64,000 nucleotides of DNA from Tenrec ecaudatus (GCF_050624435.1 NC_134542.1:11367497-11431496), one strand, 5' to 3'; positions 21,640 through 32,742 are shown, counted from the first letter of the stretch. Numbers and translations: made by a program. The notes: generated from the letters alone by a model not told the origin.

Positions 21640-22370
21640 AATAGCCTTTGAATGACTCAGACAGAAGTAATGTGGGGACATACGGGATGAATTTCCTTCA
21701 GCATGCGCGTACGGGGCAAATGGCTTGGCACGTCGCTCGGAGCTGTAGAAACCGACAAGGCTCTTCGAAAGGCGCTTCTTCTCTGGGGCTTTCTTTGGGG
21801 TCGGAGCCAATTGGCCACGACGGCCATGACGTAAGAAATTCAGAACCCCTTTCTGGGTGATGGTTTAACACTCGTTTCCAATTCAGGCAAAGTATTCAGA
21901 AACCTTATAAGAATAAGCGGCTCTGCTTCCCCCACTCCCCCCCCCCCCCAATCTCTCAAGGTTCTGAAACAAGTTACTGTATGTAGCTCTACTACAATGG
22001 AAAGTGTGTGTGTTACTGTGGGGCCAGACCAGGGTGGGTGCAACAGAACCGGTATCTTTTGCGGCACTCTGAGCGGGACTACCTTACTTTTGCACATAGC
22101 GCGTCCCCAGAAACAACGCTCCTATGCGTTTAGCGCACGCAGTGCGCAGGGCGGGGTACTTACTGAAAACCTGTATAGCGCATGCGTCGATCGCGCGGCT
22201 CAAAGAGCAAGTACCCACATAGGGACACCGTTCCGTTTTAGCCCACTCTGAACTAACCCCCAAAGAATGCTACTTCATTTTCCTAATTAACAACACTCGG
22301 AACGCCAAGCACTCGGCAACCCCGGCTGCCTGGCTATATAAGACTCGAACGACTAGGGCCTGAGAGCGGC
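21640..22370. promoter_or_regulatory. Candidate intronic regulatory region: CpG-dense with promoter-type motifs
   Basis: CpG dinucleotides are scarce in the flanks but dense here, above all at 22060-22200, where I count about 18 in 140 bp. Motifs read by eye: TGACTCA (AP-1) 21653-21659; GCATGCGC (NRF1-type) 21701-21708; CCAATTGG 21807-21814; TGACGTAA (CRE-type) 21827-21834; GCGCATGCG (NRF1) 22178-22186; CTATATAAG (TATA-type, plus strand) 22334-22342. It lies deep in the 36-kb RHBDD1 intron, and no exon or known repeat explains it. It could be an alternative or antisense promoter, or an enhancer; motif hits alone do not prove activity. Confidence 0.45.
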
Positions 22371-22528
22371 AATGAGGAAGCCCAGATTCCACACACCACA
22401 CACACATACCCCCCGCCCCCCAGCCCCCGGGGTTTCTCAGCCCGTCTCTAGTGTTTTGCTCTCCTGTGATCCTTTAGTAGGCGAAGCCTTACCTAAGGCA
22501 CCACCCAACACCTCTCAACACCCACCCA

Positions 22529-22695
22529 ACCCACTGCCATCAAGTTGATGCCAAGCCACGGTGACCCCGTACGACAAGGTTGAGCTGCCCTTGTAGGTTG
22601 CTAAGCCTGACTCTTTGCAGGTGTAGGAAGCCTCCTCTTTCTCCAGTGGAATGACTGGCAAATTTGAAATGCTGACCTTGCAGTTAGCAGTCCAC
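22529..22695 (-). repeat. AfroSINE
   Basis: Tail CACTGCCATCAAGTTGATGC, body with TCTTTCTCCAGTGGAATGAC, then TGCTGACCTTGCAGTTAGCA; the head is truncated. Confidence 0.85.
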
Positions 22696-23329
22696 CTGGC
22701 CTTATGAATAAGAGTTCTCTGGGTAAATTCAGTGAGGTAAGGCCGGGTGTTTCTGGGAGATAAGTACACCGAAGACAAAATGCTCACACCGAGCAAAGGG
22801 CAGTCACTGTCCTGGGAGGTGATTTCAACAAGGTGACATAATCACTGTTCCACTACCACCACCTCCACCCCGCCACTGCAGAAACCAAACACTCTTCCAC
22901 ATACACAATACCAAAAGGCTCCTGGGGGAGGGGGGTGGGCGTGTGCTGCACCCCTCTCCAATCTTATCTTTTTGAAACTATAGCTGATTGAGTCACAGAG
23001 TGAATTTAGCCCCGACTGTGACAGCACCAGAAACGGGCTGTGCAATTATGGATCACCTATGTGCAAACCCTCAACAGTTTAGCCTTAGTTACTGGGTTAG
23101 GAATTCTTACCCTCAGACTTGAACACACACCTCTTCTACCACTCAACAAATACTGGGGGCCCTTTCTCAGGTGCTGCAGGTCCCCGAGTACAGGTTCCAC
23201 TAGTGGGATTCCTGAGACTCCTACAAGACAGGTGGTTCATCTTCCCTGCCAGCTTCCCACAGAACACTCAGGCTGCCACCGGCACCCCCAGCACCAGCAC
23301 CACCTCTATCGCCTCCTCTACCATCACCA

Positions 23330-23385
23330 GCAGCAGGAGCAACAGCAGCAGCAGCAGCAGCACCACCACCACCAGCAGCACCCAG
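23330..23385. repeat. CAG/CAC trinucleotide repeat
   Basis: Run of CAG units followed by CAC units and more CAG. In one plus-strand frame it reads Gln/His tracts; no exon signals surround it. Confidence 0.85.
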
Positions 23386-23607
23386 GGATGCAATCAAAGC
23401 TGCATACGCTCAGGTCCTGCCCACAACCTTCTTACTCAGAAACCCCAGAGATGATGCCCAAATCACCTGGGGCTTGTTCGGACAGTCAGCTGGCTCCCAC
23501 CCAGCACTATCCTTGCTGACCAAGAGGACCAGAGGGACTTGGGTGTGGAAAGTACAAAGCAGGTGCTATAATTCAAATACAATCATCCCAGATCTGGAGA
23601 GTCTGTG

Positions 23608-23790
23608 CTGCCAGTGGCATGATGGTTACATGCGCAACCATACCAAGCAGCAGGAGAAGAGACCTGGCAATCTCTTCCCGTTAAAATTACAGCAACCTAG
23701 AAGAGTGTGTGGACAGTTCTACTGCCCTGGGGGTGGGGGCGGGGGGTGGGTCACTGAGCTGGAATGGACTCCACATCACCCAACAACAAA
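23608..23790 (+). repeat. AfroSINE, older subtype
   Basis: GTGGCATGATGGTTACATGC head, AGAAGAGACCTGGCAATCTC body (the subtype also seen at 40440 and 48892), and the tail GAATGGACTCCACATCACCC. Confidence 0.6.
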
Positions 23791-23811
23791 CTGCATCTAA
23801 ATGATGCCCGG

Positions 23812-24005
23812 TGTTAGGTTTGGATTGTGTGTCCTCCCCAGCCCCCACTCCATGTGGATGTCCTAGCACAACCTGTGTTTTGTCACAACCTGAGTGGGGG
23901 GTGGAGTTTGGTGCTGGCATCTGGGGGGCAGTGCCAGCGATGTTGCTGCAGAACCTACAACACACACAGTCATCTGGCCTTTACTCTCAATAGGACCAAG
24001 GGGGC
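23812..24005 (+). repeat. LTR-like fragment, possible
   Basis: TGTTAGGTTTGGATTGTGTG resembles the 5' start of a group of mammalian LTRs (TG start, GGATTGTGTCC). Only about 190 bp; assignment is tentative. Confidence 0.3.
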
Positions 24006-24011
24006 TGCGGT

Positions 24012-24312
24012 GGTCGGTCGGTGCCATTGAGTTGGTGCTGACCCATAGTGACCCTATGCACCACAGAAGGAAACAAGGCCCGGTCCTGTGCCATCCTCAC
24101 AATTGTTCCAGTGAGCGTGAGCTCCCTGCTGTGGCCGCCATGTCCAGTCCATCTTCTTGAGGGCCCACCCCTCCTCCATTTCATTGCCCTTCTATTTTCT
24201 CAAGCATGGTGTCCTTCTCCAGGGACTGGGCCCTCTTGCCAACATATCCAAAGTAGGTGAGGCAAAGTCTCTCCATCCTGTCTCTAAGGAGCACTCTGGC
24301 CGCTGAGGAACC
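24012..24312 (-). repeat. RTE LINE 3' tail
   Basis: GTGCCATTGAGTTGGTGCTG, GTCCTTCTCCAGGGACTGGG, then AGGAGCACTCTGGCCGCTGA. Confidence 0.85.
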
Positions 24313-24544
24313 CTGACATCCCTCGATCCTGTATGACTCTTCAAGAAGCCACTGCCTGGCCCTCCACTGTCTCTCCAGCAAGGGGGGCCCTCTCTGTTCT
24401 TGAGGACGACCGCTGCACGCCGAGACAGGCAGTGACAAACGAACGTTGACAACGCGTTCCGTGACGAGATGTGAGGGGCTCAAGATTTTTGAACGATGCC
24501 CTTCTCCCCGGATGGAGAAGTGATCAAGGAGTAGACCACGCTTA

Positions 24545-24665
24545 CACCTAGAGCCGAGTAACATAATTAGCAAATTTATGAATAGGTCTTCCTTTTACAG
24601 TTCTACTGTCAGGACTAATGACTTGTATTAATTAGAACTGTCAGCATGTGAATTATGCTTCTTGA
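24545..24665. other. AT-rich patch with homeodomain-type cores
   Basis: CATAATTAGC at about 24562 and TATTAATTAGAAC at about 24628, plus GAATTATGC at about 24652, in otherwise unassigned intron. Could be a conserved non-coding element; composition alone could also give these. Confidence 0.25.
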
Positions 24666-24912
24666 TGAGGTTTCCTATGGTAAAACAGGAGAAAAGTAAC
24701 TATCGAGGCACTGGGAGAGATGCAGAAACTAAATGATGGAGACTCGCTGACTGCAGAAGGAGCCCTTGGGAATTGACTGCAAATAGATTCCCAGTGAATG
24801 AATGTGCTATTTCTTCTTCCTTGTTAGACATGCGTGTCTGCTCGGCCTTCGGTCCACCACAACCTTCTCAAAGAGCAGGGGTGAGCGCACAGCTCTGCAA
24901 ATGCAAAACTCG

Positions 24913-25094
24913 ACTCCCTGCCACCAAGTTGATGCCCACTCCCCGCGACCCTCCAAGACGGATTAGAATTTCCCCGGTGAGTTCCCTCGGCTGTGTCACT
25001 TTAGGGGAGCAGAAAGCCTCACCTTTCTCCCAAGGAACCATGGTGACCTTTAGCTGAACAGCCCAACCTGTGGCCCACAGAACCACCAGGGCTC
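24913..25094 (-). repeat. AfroSINE, full length
   Basis: GCCACCAAGTTGATGCCCAC tail, AAAGCCTCACCTTTCTCCCA body, GAACCACCAGGGCTCC head. Several CpG-to-TpG type changes. Confidence 0.85.
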
Positions 25095-25224
25095 CTTCGA
25101 GAACTCTGCCATTTCCTGGAAAGCTGTAAGGAGCAGACTGGAAATCCTCACGTACAACACTGTCAGGGAGAGGAGGATGGCCACACCCGCCCAAGGCCAG
25201 TGAACAGGACAGTGATTCAAATTA

Positions 25225-26590
25225 CCCCCCAACTACTGATGCCAAAGACGAAGAAGCTGAAGCCGCTGGGCAACTCCTACAGCCATGCACTCAAGGGGCA
25301 TGAATAATTACAGGTGATTGGAATGCAAAAGTCAGGAGCAAGAAAGGTCTCGAGGTTGGGAAACTAAGGCTTTGGTGATAGAAACATGGAGAGAACTTTG
25401 CAAAGACCGATGGCTTCTTCATTGAAAATACCTTCACAACCACAAAGGCAACTGCACGTGTGTATCTCACCAGGTGAAATACACAGGAATGACTGCATCT
25501 GTGGATGGGGACGATGGAGAGCCAAACCAGCAGTCAGAACGAGACCAGGGCCCGGCTGAAGAGCAGACCATCAGATGAAGTTGGCAGTGAAGTAAACGAA
25601 AGCAATTCCATGGGAGCCAAAGTCTGGCCTTGAGTAGAACAGCTTTGATGCACTGAACATGAATGGCCTAAACCCAGATGAGCTGTTGGAAGATATGGAG
25701 GATGTCATGCATGAAGAAATCAAAAGACGAGAAGGAAAGGACAGATGTCAGAAGATTTCCTAAAACTTGCTCTTGAATGCAGAGTGACTACAGTGAATGA
25801 AATGATGACATAAAAAAATGAACTCGGGATTTCAATGAGCATCTTGAGAGGACAAGATATTGTAATAATATGTAAAAAGACCTTGAGTTAGAAACCCAGA
25901 AGGGAAGTCCATGCCCGGCATTTCTCAAGCTGAAAGAAAAAACTCCTAGCCCTGTAAAGACACTACGGACAAGGAACTGAATGATACCAGAGGCACCCAA
26001 AGATGCAAGGAATACAGAGAGTCACTACAATAAAGAACTGGTTGATGTACAACCATTTCAAGAGGCAGCATATGACCAAGAACCAAAGATACTGAAGAAA
26101 GAAACCCCAGCTGTACTGAACACACTGGCCAAAAGAGGTCCAGGGATTCACAGAATACCAATTAAGATGGGTCTCAGCCAGTATGTCGGAAAATTGAATT
26201 TTGAATCACTTGTATATGCCAAAATATTTGGAAGACTCCTACCTGGTCAACTAACTATAAGAGATGCTTATTTGTGTCCATTTCAAAGAGAGGTGATCCA
26301 CAGAATTTGGCAATGATTGAACATTAATATCATTTATCCCACATGCAAGTAAAATTTTACTGATGATAATTCAAAAACATTTGTACTGGGAACTGCTAAA
26401 AATTCAAGCCAGATTCAGAAGAGGAGGTGGACCAAACACTACCATTGTTGACCTCAGAGAGGTCTTGGCTGGAAGCAGAGAACAACAGAAAGTCACCTAT
26501 CTGTGTCACACTGGTTATGCAAAGGCCTTCGACTGTATAATCTTAAGAAGCGATGGAACTTATGATGAGCCTTTAACAAGTTAATGCATG
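25225..26590 (+). pseudogene. RTE/Bov-B-type LINE, endonuclease end to reverse-transcriptase start, degenerate
   Basis: Internal RTE segment in plus orientation. The start, GATTGGAATGCAAAAGTCAG at 25317-25336, encodes the endonuclease motif DWNAKV. Next come GGAGAGCCAAACCAGCAG and the inter-domain region. Around 25990-26150 a frame keeps KELVDVQPFQEAAYDQEPK. From about 26410 RFRRGG and, near 26516, YAKAFDC match the Bov-B/RTE RT motifs FRRGRGT and DYAKAFDC. The original frame is broken by many stops and indels, so it is inactive. It is cut off at 26590, where an L1 3' region in the opposite orientation begins, consistent with one element inserting into the other. Confidence 0.88.
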
Positions 26591-26599
26591 CAAAACCCT

Positions 26600-27830
26600 A
26601 AGATTAGTGCCTGCTCTTGCCGCCATGACCATCGCCTCAGAGACATGGAAGCAATGTGATAGCCACATGTTTACCTTCAAGCCTTTAAGACCCCAGATGC
26701 TGTGTCTTTTGATAGCCAGGCACCATCAGCTTTCTTCATTACATTTGCTTATGCACCCATTCGTCTTTAGCGATCGTGTCGGGAAGGTGTGCATCATGGA
26801 ATGCCAATTTAATAGAACAAAGCGTTCTTGCATTGAGGAAGTACTTGAGTGGAGGCCCAATGGCCACTTGCTGCCTTAATACCAAACCTACAAATATATG
26901 CATGTAGATCTATTTCCCCATCATCATATATAAATATATTTACATATGTACATGCCTGTATTAGACCTCTATAAATGCCCTTTGCCTCCTAGTTTTTTCC
27001 TCTATTTCCTTTTACTTTCCTCTTATCTCACTATCATGCTCAGTCTTCATTTGGATTTCAGTAATCTCTTTCGGTTACACTGCCCTTGGTCAATCCCTAC
27101 CAGACCTCTCACACCCTCCAATTTTGGAATGCTTGTTGTTCTCTTGTCCCTGGGTTAGTCAACACCACCTCCTTTCCCCCACATCCCCCTTTTCCATGTC
27201 TCCCTGGAACCACCAGTCCCATTGTTTTCTCCTCCAGATTGTTCATCAGCCTATCTTATCTAGACAGACCTGCATCGATAATAATACGAACACACACACA
27301 AAAAACAAGACATAGCAAAACAAAGTGACAAAAGAAGACAAAATGATGACAACAAACAAAAAACCAATGGCAAAAAATAGATTTAAAAAAAAAGAGAGAA
27401 AAACCTGTAATTAGTTAAAGGTCTGTTTGGTGACCTCTAGGAGTATCCTCCAGTCGAGTCCGATGGGGTGCAATGCCCTGGCCCCAAAGCCTATACTTGG
27501 CACTCTCTCCCTGCTCTGCTTCCCCTGTTGCTTTGTTGCATGTCCTTAGTGTTTTGCCTTGGTGTGGTGCGGTCAGACTGGGCCAATCCCGCATGGGTCA
27601 GCGAGGGACGCCGTGTCTCATAGTGGGATCAGCCATGTGGTCCACTCTGTGCATTGGCTGTTCTGAGCGGGGATATCGTCCTCCGGGCTTGGTGACCCAA
27701 GATGTGCTCCACACTCCCTTCCTCCCCCTTCATTTGCTCCCATGTGCTCGGATCAGAGATGTCCCTCTCCCCAGGCTATAGCTTCAGTGCTGTCCTCTAA
27801 AGTAAATAAATTCTTCTGGGGGGGGGGGAA
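26600..27830 (-). repeat. L1-type LINE 3' UTR region
   Basis: Homologous to 35440-35780 (CAAGCCTTTAAGACCCCAGA, GATAGCCAGGCACCATCAGC, TGCATTGAGGAAGTACTTGA, GGAGGCCCAATGGCCACTTG). It continues further upstream in the element than the 34.7-kb copy (TACTTTCCTCTTATCTCACT, TTCATTTGGATTTCAGTAAT). I assign it to afrotherian L1 from memory of the consensus; the terminal part of the element is absent. Confidence 0.7.
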
Positions 27831-28089
27831 TGGGCGGCTGCCCACAGAGTTGAGATTGGGGCCAGGCCCTCAGACCCCTCCACTGGCTCTCCACTCCATG
27901 CCAGCATGGTGCGTTCACATCCCGGAGCACCGGGTTGAAGTCTGGTCCCTCTTTCCCTGTGGAGATATGAACAATACCCTTCCCTTGGGTGGGTTAGTGC
28001 CCTGTTCCCCCACTACACATTTCTATCTTATTTTTTTTTAATCTGGCTGAAATTTTATAATGTCAAGACAATCCAATAAACACAAATTT

Positions 28090-28810
28090 AGTGGGAAAAT
28101 GCTCGCTCTCCTTCCATCAAGAATGCCCAGTTAAATACATGGCAACAGAAAGCCTTCTGAAGCTGAAAAGCACGCCAATAAGTGCATGAGATCAAGGAGA
28201 CAACATTCCCTTACACGGAGTAGGTTTGAAAGGGGAGTCAAACCACACCAAATACTACACTGATAAGCACGGGAGCGCATGGTCCGCCTCACTCGACACA
28301 GAGGACAGACACAGTAGTCATAATCAGATACCATGACACACCACTTGAGAGGCAAAATTAAAGAGGGACCCCAGCAAGTGTTGGGGAGAAGTGGAAAGGC
28401 TCGAACTCTCATAACCTACTGCGGCAAAATGGCACAACCATTTCCGAAAGCAGTGTGCCAGTTCACAGACGATTCAAACCTACACTTTTCCCATGCCACA
28501 GTCACCCCTCTCCACGGTACTGACTCAGCAGAAAGGAAAGAATAAATCCACACAAGGAGTTCTCCGTTGTCTTTTCATTCCACTTTCCCAGGGATATTTT
28601 TGAAGGCCCCATGCATGTGGAGGTGAACATTCATGGTGGCTTTATTTGTAACAGCCTGAAACTGGGAACGACTCAAATGTTCCTAAGTAGGTGAGGGGGT
28701 TAGCAAACATGGCGTGCCTGTGCAGTACGATTCTACTTAGCAACAAGAAAGAGCAAAGCAGGAACTAATAGGTGATTCCAAAGGAACTCTTGCTGAGTGA
28801 ACCGTCAGAG
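28090..28810 (+). repeat. Ancient L1M 3' end
   Basis: CAGCAAGTGTTGGGGAGAAG (28372), GAACTCTCATAACC, GGCTTTATTTGTAACAGCCT (28640) and GAACGACTCAAATGTTCCTA (28667) follow the classic end of mammalian L1 ORF2 (GTGTTGGCAAGGATGTGGAG, AATAGCCAAAAACTGGAAAC, AACCCAAATGTCC). Highly diverged and shared with other placentals. Confidence 0.75.
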
Positions 28811-28949
28811 CAGGTGAGTACTTGTCTTTCAAGTTACAAACAAGTTGTGTTACAAATGCAAACTAATCGCTAGTGACCGAAAGGTTACCACTGGTTGACT
28901 GCAAAAAAGGATCAGGAAGCAATGCCAAATCACACCGACACCAGAGTGA

Positions 28950-29122
28950 TGTGGTCACTCCTAGATACCCGAGAGAGCAGAGCAGACCTGCTCCCTGGGA
29001 CTTCTGAGGTTGAAAACCTTGATGGGAGCAGAAAGGCTCATCTCTCTCCAGTGGAGCAGCTGGTGGGTTCAAACCATTGACCTTACCTTAGCAGCCCGAT
29101 GCAAGGATACCACCAAAGCTCC
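28950..29122 (-). repeat. AfroSINE
   Basis: GGGAGCAGAAAGGCTCATCT, GGAGCAGCTGGTGGGTTCAA and a head ending ACCACCAAAGCTCC. The tail end is eroded. Confidence 0.8.
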
Positions 29123-29211
29123 GTAAGAGTCAAATAGCAATTATACAGGTCAGAAGGAACAGCTGAGCATGATGGCTATGTTATCTTGAAGGTGGCAACG
29201 GTTTAATACCA

Positions 29212-29395
29212 AACCACCCATTCCAGCTCATTGAGACCCTATGGACATTGTAATGCTCCCCCAGAGGGTTTCCAAGACAGTAAATCTTTATGGGCTTCCC
29301 GCAAAGCCTGGTCTTTCTCCCAGAGGGCAGCTGGTGGGTTCAAACTGCTGACACTGTGGTTAGCACTCACAATCTGCTCTTCCACAGGGGCTCCT
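29212..29395 (-). repeat. AfroSINE
   Basis: ACCACCCATTCCAGCTCATT tail, GTCTTTCTCCCAGAGGGCAG body, CCACAGGGGCTCCTTAG head. Lies 90 bp from the previous copy in the same orientation. Confidence 0.8.
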
Positions 29396-29554
29396 TAGTG
29401 GTGCCACACGAATACACATATGTAAATGTGAATCAAATTATGCACTTAAAGTAAGTGCAGTTTATTGTCTGCCAATTATATCTCAGCAAATCTGTAAAAA
29501 ATAAAATCTTTACAAACCCTTCCAGGTTTCCTTTAACAAGAAACTGAGCATCTG

Positions 29555-29665
29555 TCTAATTCTCTGCGCTTTCCCAGGTGCTCCCACCAGCATCACCTCG
29601 CTCAGTCCTGACAACAAAAGGGTATTATTACCCTTCAGATAAATTATGTGCCATCACAAAATACG
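29555..29665 (+). repeat. MIR SINE fragment
   Basis: ACCTCGCTCAGTCCTGACAA then CAAAAGGGTATTATTACCCT near 29595-29633 fit the MIR segment TTAATCCTCACAACAACCCT and TATTATTATCC. Confidence 0.65.
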
Positions 29666-29809
29666 AAAACGAGGTTCCAAAGATCCAACGAGTTTCTATT
29701 GTTCATGTACGGGTTTTAGGGTTACCTTTTAGGCTCTTAAAAACTTCAATTTGCTAAGCCTGCCCCAGGCTGAGTTTTTTTCAAGTGTACTGTGCCGAGC
29801 AAATAATCC

Positions 29810-30200
29810 GAGAAACTGGACTACAGGAAGAATAACGCTGTATCAGAATGAGGGGAAGACTCATTAACGACCTGCAACTCTAGCGGCTGAAAGCAAGGGG
29901 AACTTGAAGCCCCTGCTGATGGAAATCAAAACCTGCAGCCTCCAGTCTGCATTGCAGCCCAGTGTGAAGAAAGCCCAATGCCTCTCAACGGGACCATGGA
30001 CCACAGCACGGAAAATGGAGAAAAGATCGAAAGTGTCGAGGATCGCACCTTGCTTGGGTCCACAATCGATGCTCATGGAAGCAGCAGTCAAGAAAGCAAG
30101 TGGCATACTGCGCTGGGTAAACGGCTACCCAAGAGAGACCTCCGTCAAGTGCTGAAGGGCACAGGCGTGCCTTTGAGGACTAAGGTGCGCGGGATCTAAG
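29810..30200 (+). repeat. RTE LINE, reverse-transcriptase 3' part
   Basis: GAAACTGGACTACAGGAAGA starts the YADD-flanking segment, but the active-site codons themselves are eroded. It continues through AACGGGACCATGGACCACAG and GGTCCACAATCGATGCTCAT, which is homologous to the complement of 18150-18260. Confidence 0.8.
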
Positions 30201-30284
30201 CAGTGGCATTTTAATCACCTCATTTACATTGCGAAAGTCGAACACGGAATGAGGAAGACTGCGAAGAGTGGATGCACTTGGATT

Positions 30285-30390
30285 ATGGTGCTCCCTTCTG
30301 GGAGTAGACCGTTTCCTCTCTCTCCCCATTGGGCAGCATGTGGTTTAAACAGCCCACCTTGCAGTTTGCAGCCCAAAGCTTCTCTGCTGG
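30285..30390 (-). repeat. AfroSINE fragment
   Basis: TCTGGGAGTAGACCGTTTCC, then GTTTAAACAGCCCACCTTGC. Head missing. Confidence 0.55.
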
Positions 30391-30699
30391 AGGAGACGGA
30401 AGTACTGATGAGGTTCAAAGTTTAAATCGATGGTGGTCAAACCCGCTTTATGAAAATGCAGGTTCACTCGCTGCTGAGAAGGTGGTTGTTCCTGTGTCCC
30501 GACAGCCACTGAGCCAGGGAGGGAGGAGGGCTAAGTGCAGGGTACATGCCAAAGCCCCTGTGAAGCTCTCTTTTCCACGGGCTGTATGCGCTCAGGTGGA
30601 GCAGCTGCTTGTCTGTTCTCCGAAAGGCAGACAGCCGGGAGAGACAGCTTTCTGAAGACGCCAGGCTGGGCGCTTTCTAAGGCAGAGCTCACTGCGACT

Positions 30700-31050
30700 C
30701 GTTACTCTGCCAGCTAATTGACGGGAAAGCATGCCCTAATTGCTCATTAACTCTGGAGCTGTCCCGCCGCCTGGTATCAGGGTCCGAGAGACCAGAGGGC
30801 CGAGCAGCTGCACAGCTCTGCCTGCGTCCAGAGGACGGCCCCCAGCAGCGGGTGCGTGGGGCCGGCTTACCAAACCCTGTCTGTGATTCAGCAGAATTGG
30901 TGGTGAGTTGGGTTTTTCCCCCCTCAGGCAAGTCACATGAGCCACATGGCTGATTAAATATCATTTTCCGAGGCCACGGGGCACTTTGCAGCCACTGCTT
31001 ATGGAAATCTCTCTAGGGTAGATTGCAATCTGCCAAAAATGGCTAGGCAT
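30700..31050. other. Candidate conserved non-coding element
   Basis: Non-repetitive patch with two CTAATTG cores (30714-30720 and 30736-30742, 22 bp apart), CATTAA at 30745-30750 and GATTAA near 30952, around a CpG-bearing GC-rich centre (30760-30880). Conservation cannot be tested from one sequence. Confidence 0.3.
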
Positions 31051-31257
31051 TTCACATCACTCAGCTCTGTGGTTGCTAGGGCTCTGGCATGTCCATCCTG
31101 CCCTGCTCTGCCCTGTCTGCAGGGCAGTACAGAACCAAAGCAAAACAGACCCAAGCCAGGACCCTTGCCATTGAACTCTATTCAATAGCAAGGTCCACAG
31201 ACCCAGCAGGTCTACCTACTTCTGAGATCCACCAAGCATTAAAGTGGCAGCATCACA

Positions 31258-31375
31258 CAAACCCACTGCCTTCGAGTTGGTTCTAATCCACAGGGACCAT
31301 AAGGATGGAGTGGGACGGCCCCCACGGGGTTTCCAAGGCTGCCATCTTCATGGAAGCAGATCACCTCACCTTCTC
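31258..31375 (-). repeat. AfroSINE, 3' part
   Basis: CACTGCCTTCGAGTTGGTTC, GGGGTTTCCAAGGCTGCCAT, then CTTCATGGAAGCAGATCACC. It abuts the RTE fragment that follows. Confidence 0.7.
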
Positions 31376-31391
31376 TTGGCGAGTTGTCTGT

Positions 31392-31690
31392 TATTGCCAG
31401 GTGGCATCTCAGCAGTTCTGACTCACAGCGACCCTACGCGCAACAGAATGAGCCACCCCCTGGTCCTGCGCCATCCTCCCAATTATTAAGTCTGAGCCAT
31501 GGCAGTCACTATGCCAATCTGTCTTGTCCAGGGCCCCTCCTCCACTTTACCAAGCATGACGTCCTTGTGCAGGGACTGGTCTCTCCTGACAACATGTCCC
31601 GAGCACATAAAGTCTCTCGCCATGCTTGCCGGTAAGGAACACTCTGACTGCACTTCTTCCAGGACAGATGTTTGTTCTTTGACAGTTGCT
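31392..31690 (-). repeat. RTE LINE 3' tail
   Basis: CAGTTCTGACTCACAGCGAC, ACTTTACCAAGCATGACGTC, GTGCAGGGACTGGTCTCTCC, then GGAACACTCTGACTGCACTT. Confidence 0.88.
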
Positions 31691-31704
31691 GGGTGTGTTT
31701 AAAA

Positions 31705-31760
31705 TGCCAGTCCTCAGGTTGGCAGACTAGGGCTTTAACCACTGTTCTGCCGGGGCTCCT
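31705..31760 (-). repeat. AfroSINE head fragment
   Basis: GGCTTTAACCACTGTTCTGC, then CGGGGCTCCT. Only the tRNA-like head. Confidence 0.55.
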
Positions 31761-32496
31761 GAAAATGACAACACTTAGCCGATTGGGCCATGGAGAGATG
31801 AGAACCGTTAGCCGGAACAAGCCCAGGTCCAGAGTCATCCTCACTGTGGGCCTTGCTGGGCCTGGTCCTCCCTCCCCCAGCCCTCACCAGGTCTCACCAA
31901 GAAGCAGGCTCCCAACCACAGGCCATGAAGGCCTTGCTACGCCCCAGAGGGGTCGCTGATGTATAGTCATATGAGGCCAGCAGGTGCTCCATGCGGTGGC
32001 CACATCTTCCAGCACACACTAATTAAACACTATCTCCCTTACTGTGGCAGGCTGGTGGTCTTGTTTTATTTCAGCATCACGCTAGCCAAACGCAAATGGT
32101 TTCCTTTAGTCTCGCTGAGCTGAATGTGAGCAGCGGCTGGCTTGGAGCTGTGGTGCTTGCGTTGTATGGATTCCTGTGTGCGATGATTCCAGAGTCAGCC
32201 TGGACAGTCGCGCACTGTTTCACCAACTGGGCCGTGAGAGTGCACCACTCATTGTTCTTTCCTACCCGCTGAGTTCCAGCCACCACGCGCACCACCTGTC
32301 CCGGAGAGTCACCCGACCAGCCGGGAAAGAACTGCCTTGGAGAAAACTTAGAAAGCTGTCAATCTTGCATCTTGTCAGATCAAATGGATCCGCCTGGAAC
32401 CATAGTGCCCAGGGGCATAAAACAAACCAACCAGGTGCGCAGGTGAGCTGAGTCCACTCTGATGGATGGCCAGAATAGGACTTTGCTCAGTGTGGT

Positions 32497-32605
32497 GTTC
32501 AATGGCTGGTTTCTCAGAAGCAGATGCCGGGTCTTCTTCTGAGGAACTGTTGAGTGGGCTCAAACTCCCACCCTTTTGGCTAGCAGTTGGCAACATTAAC
32601 TGATC
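32497..32605 (-). repeat. AfroSINE fragment
   Basis: TTCTCAGAAGCAGATGCCGG, GTGGGCTCAAACTCCCACCC, TTTGGCTAGCAGTTGGCAAC. It adjoins the next copy head to tail. Confidence 0.6.
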
Positions 32606-32742
32606 GAACCACCCAAACTCGATGCGAACTCATGGTGCCTGAGTAGGACAGGGCAGAACTGCTGCTGTGGGTTTCCAAGACTCACTCCGTATGGGAGTAG
32701 AAGGCCCCGTCCTTCTCCCAACGGACGGCTGGTGCTTCTGAT
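32606..32742 (-). repeat. AfroSINE, 3' two thirds
   Basis: CGATGCGAACTCATGGTGCC tail, GGGCAGAACTGCTGCTGTGG, GGGAGTAGAAGGCCCCGTCC. Head missing. Confidence 0.75.

Noticed and set aside
23040..23519. Frame with Gln and His runs, like a poly-Q protein exon
   Set aside because: Caused by a CAG/CAC repeat; no splice-site pair or homology supports an exon.
25981..26584. Open frames with reverse-transcriptase motifs as a possible cellular gene
   Set aside because: Motif order and flanks match the RTE LINE; frames are broken, so it is a dead transposon.
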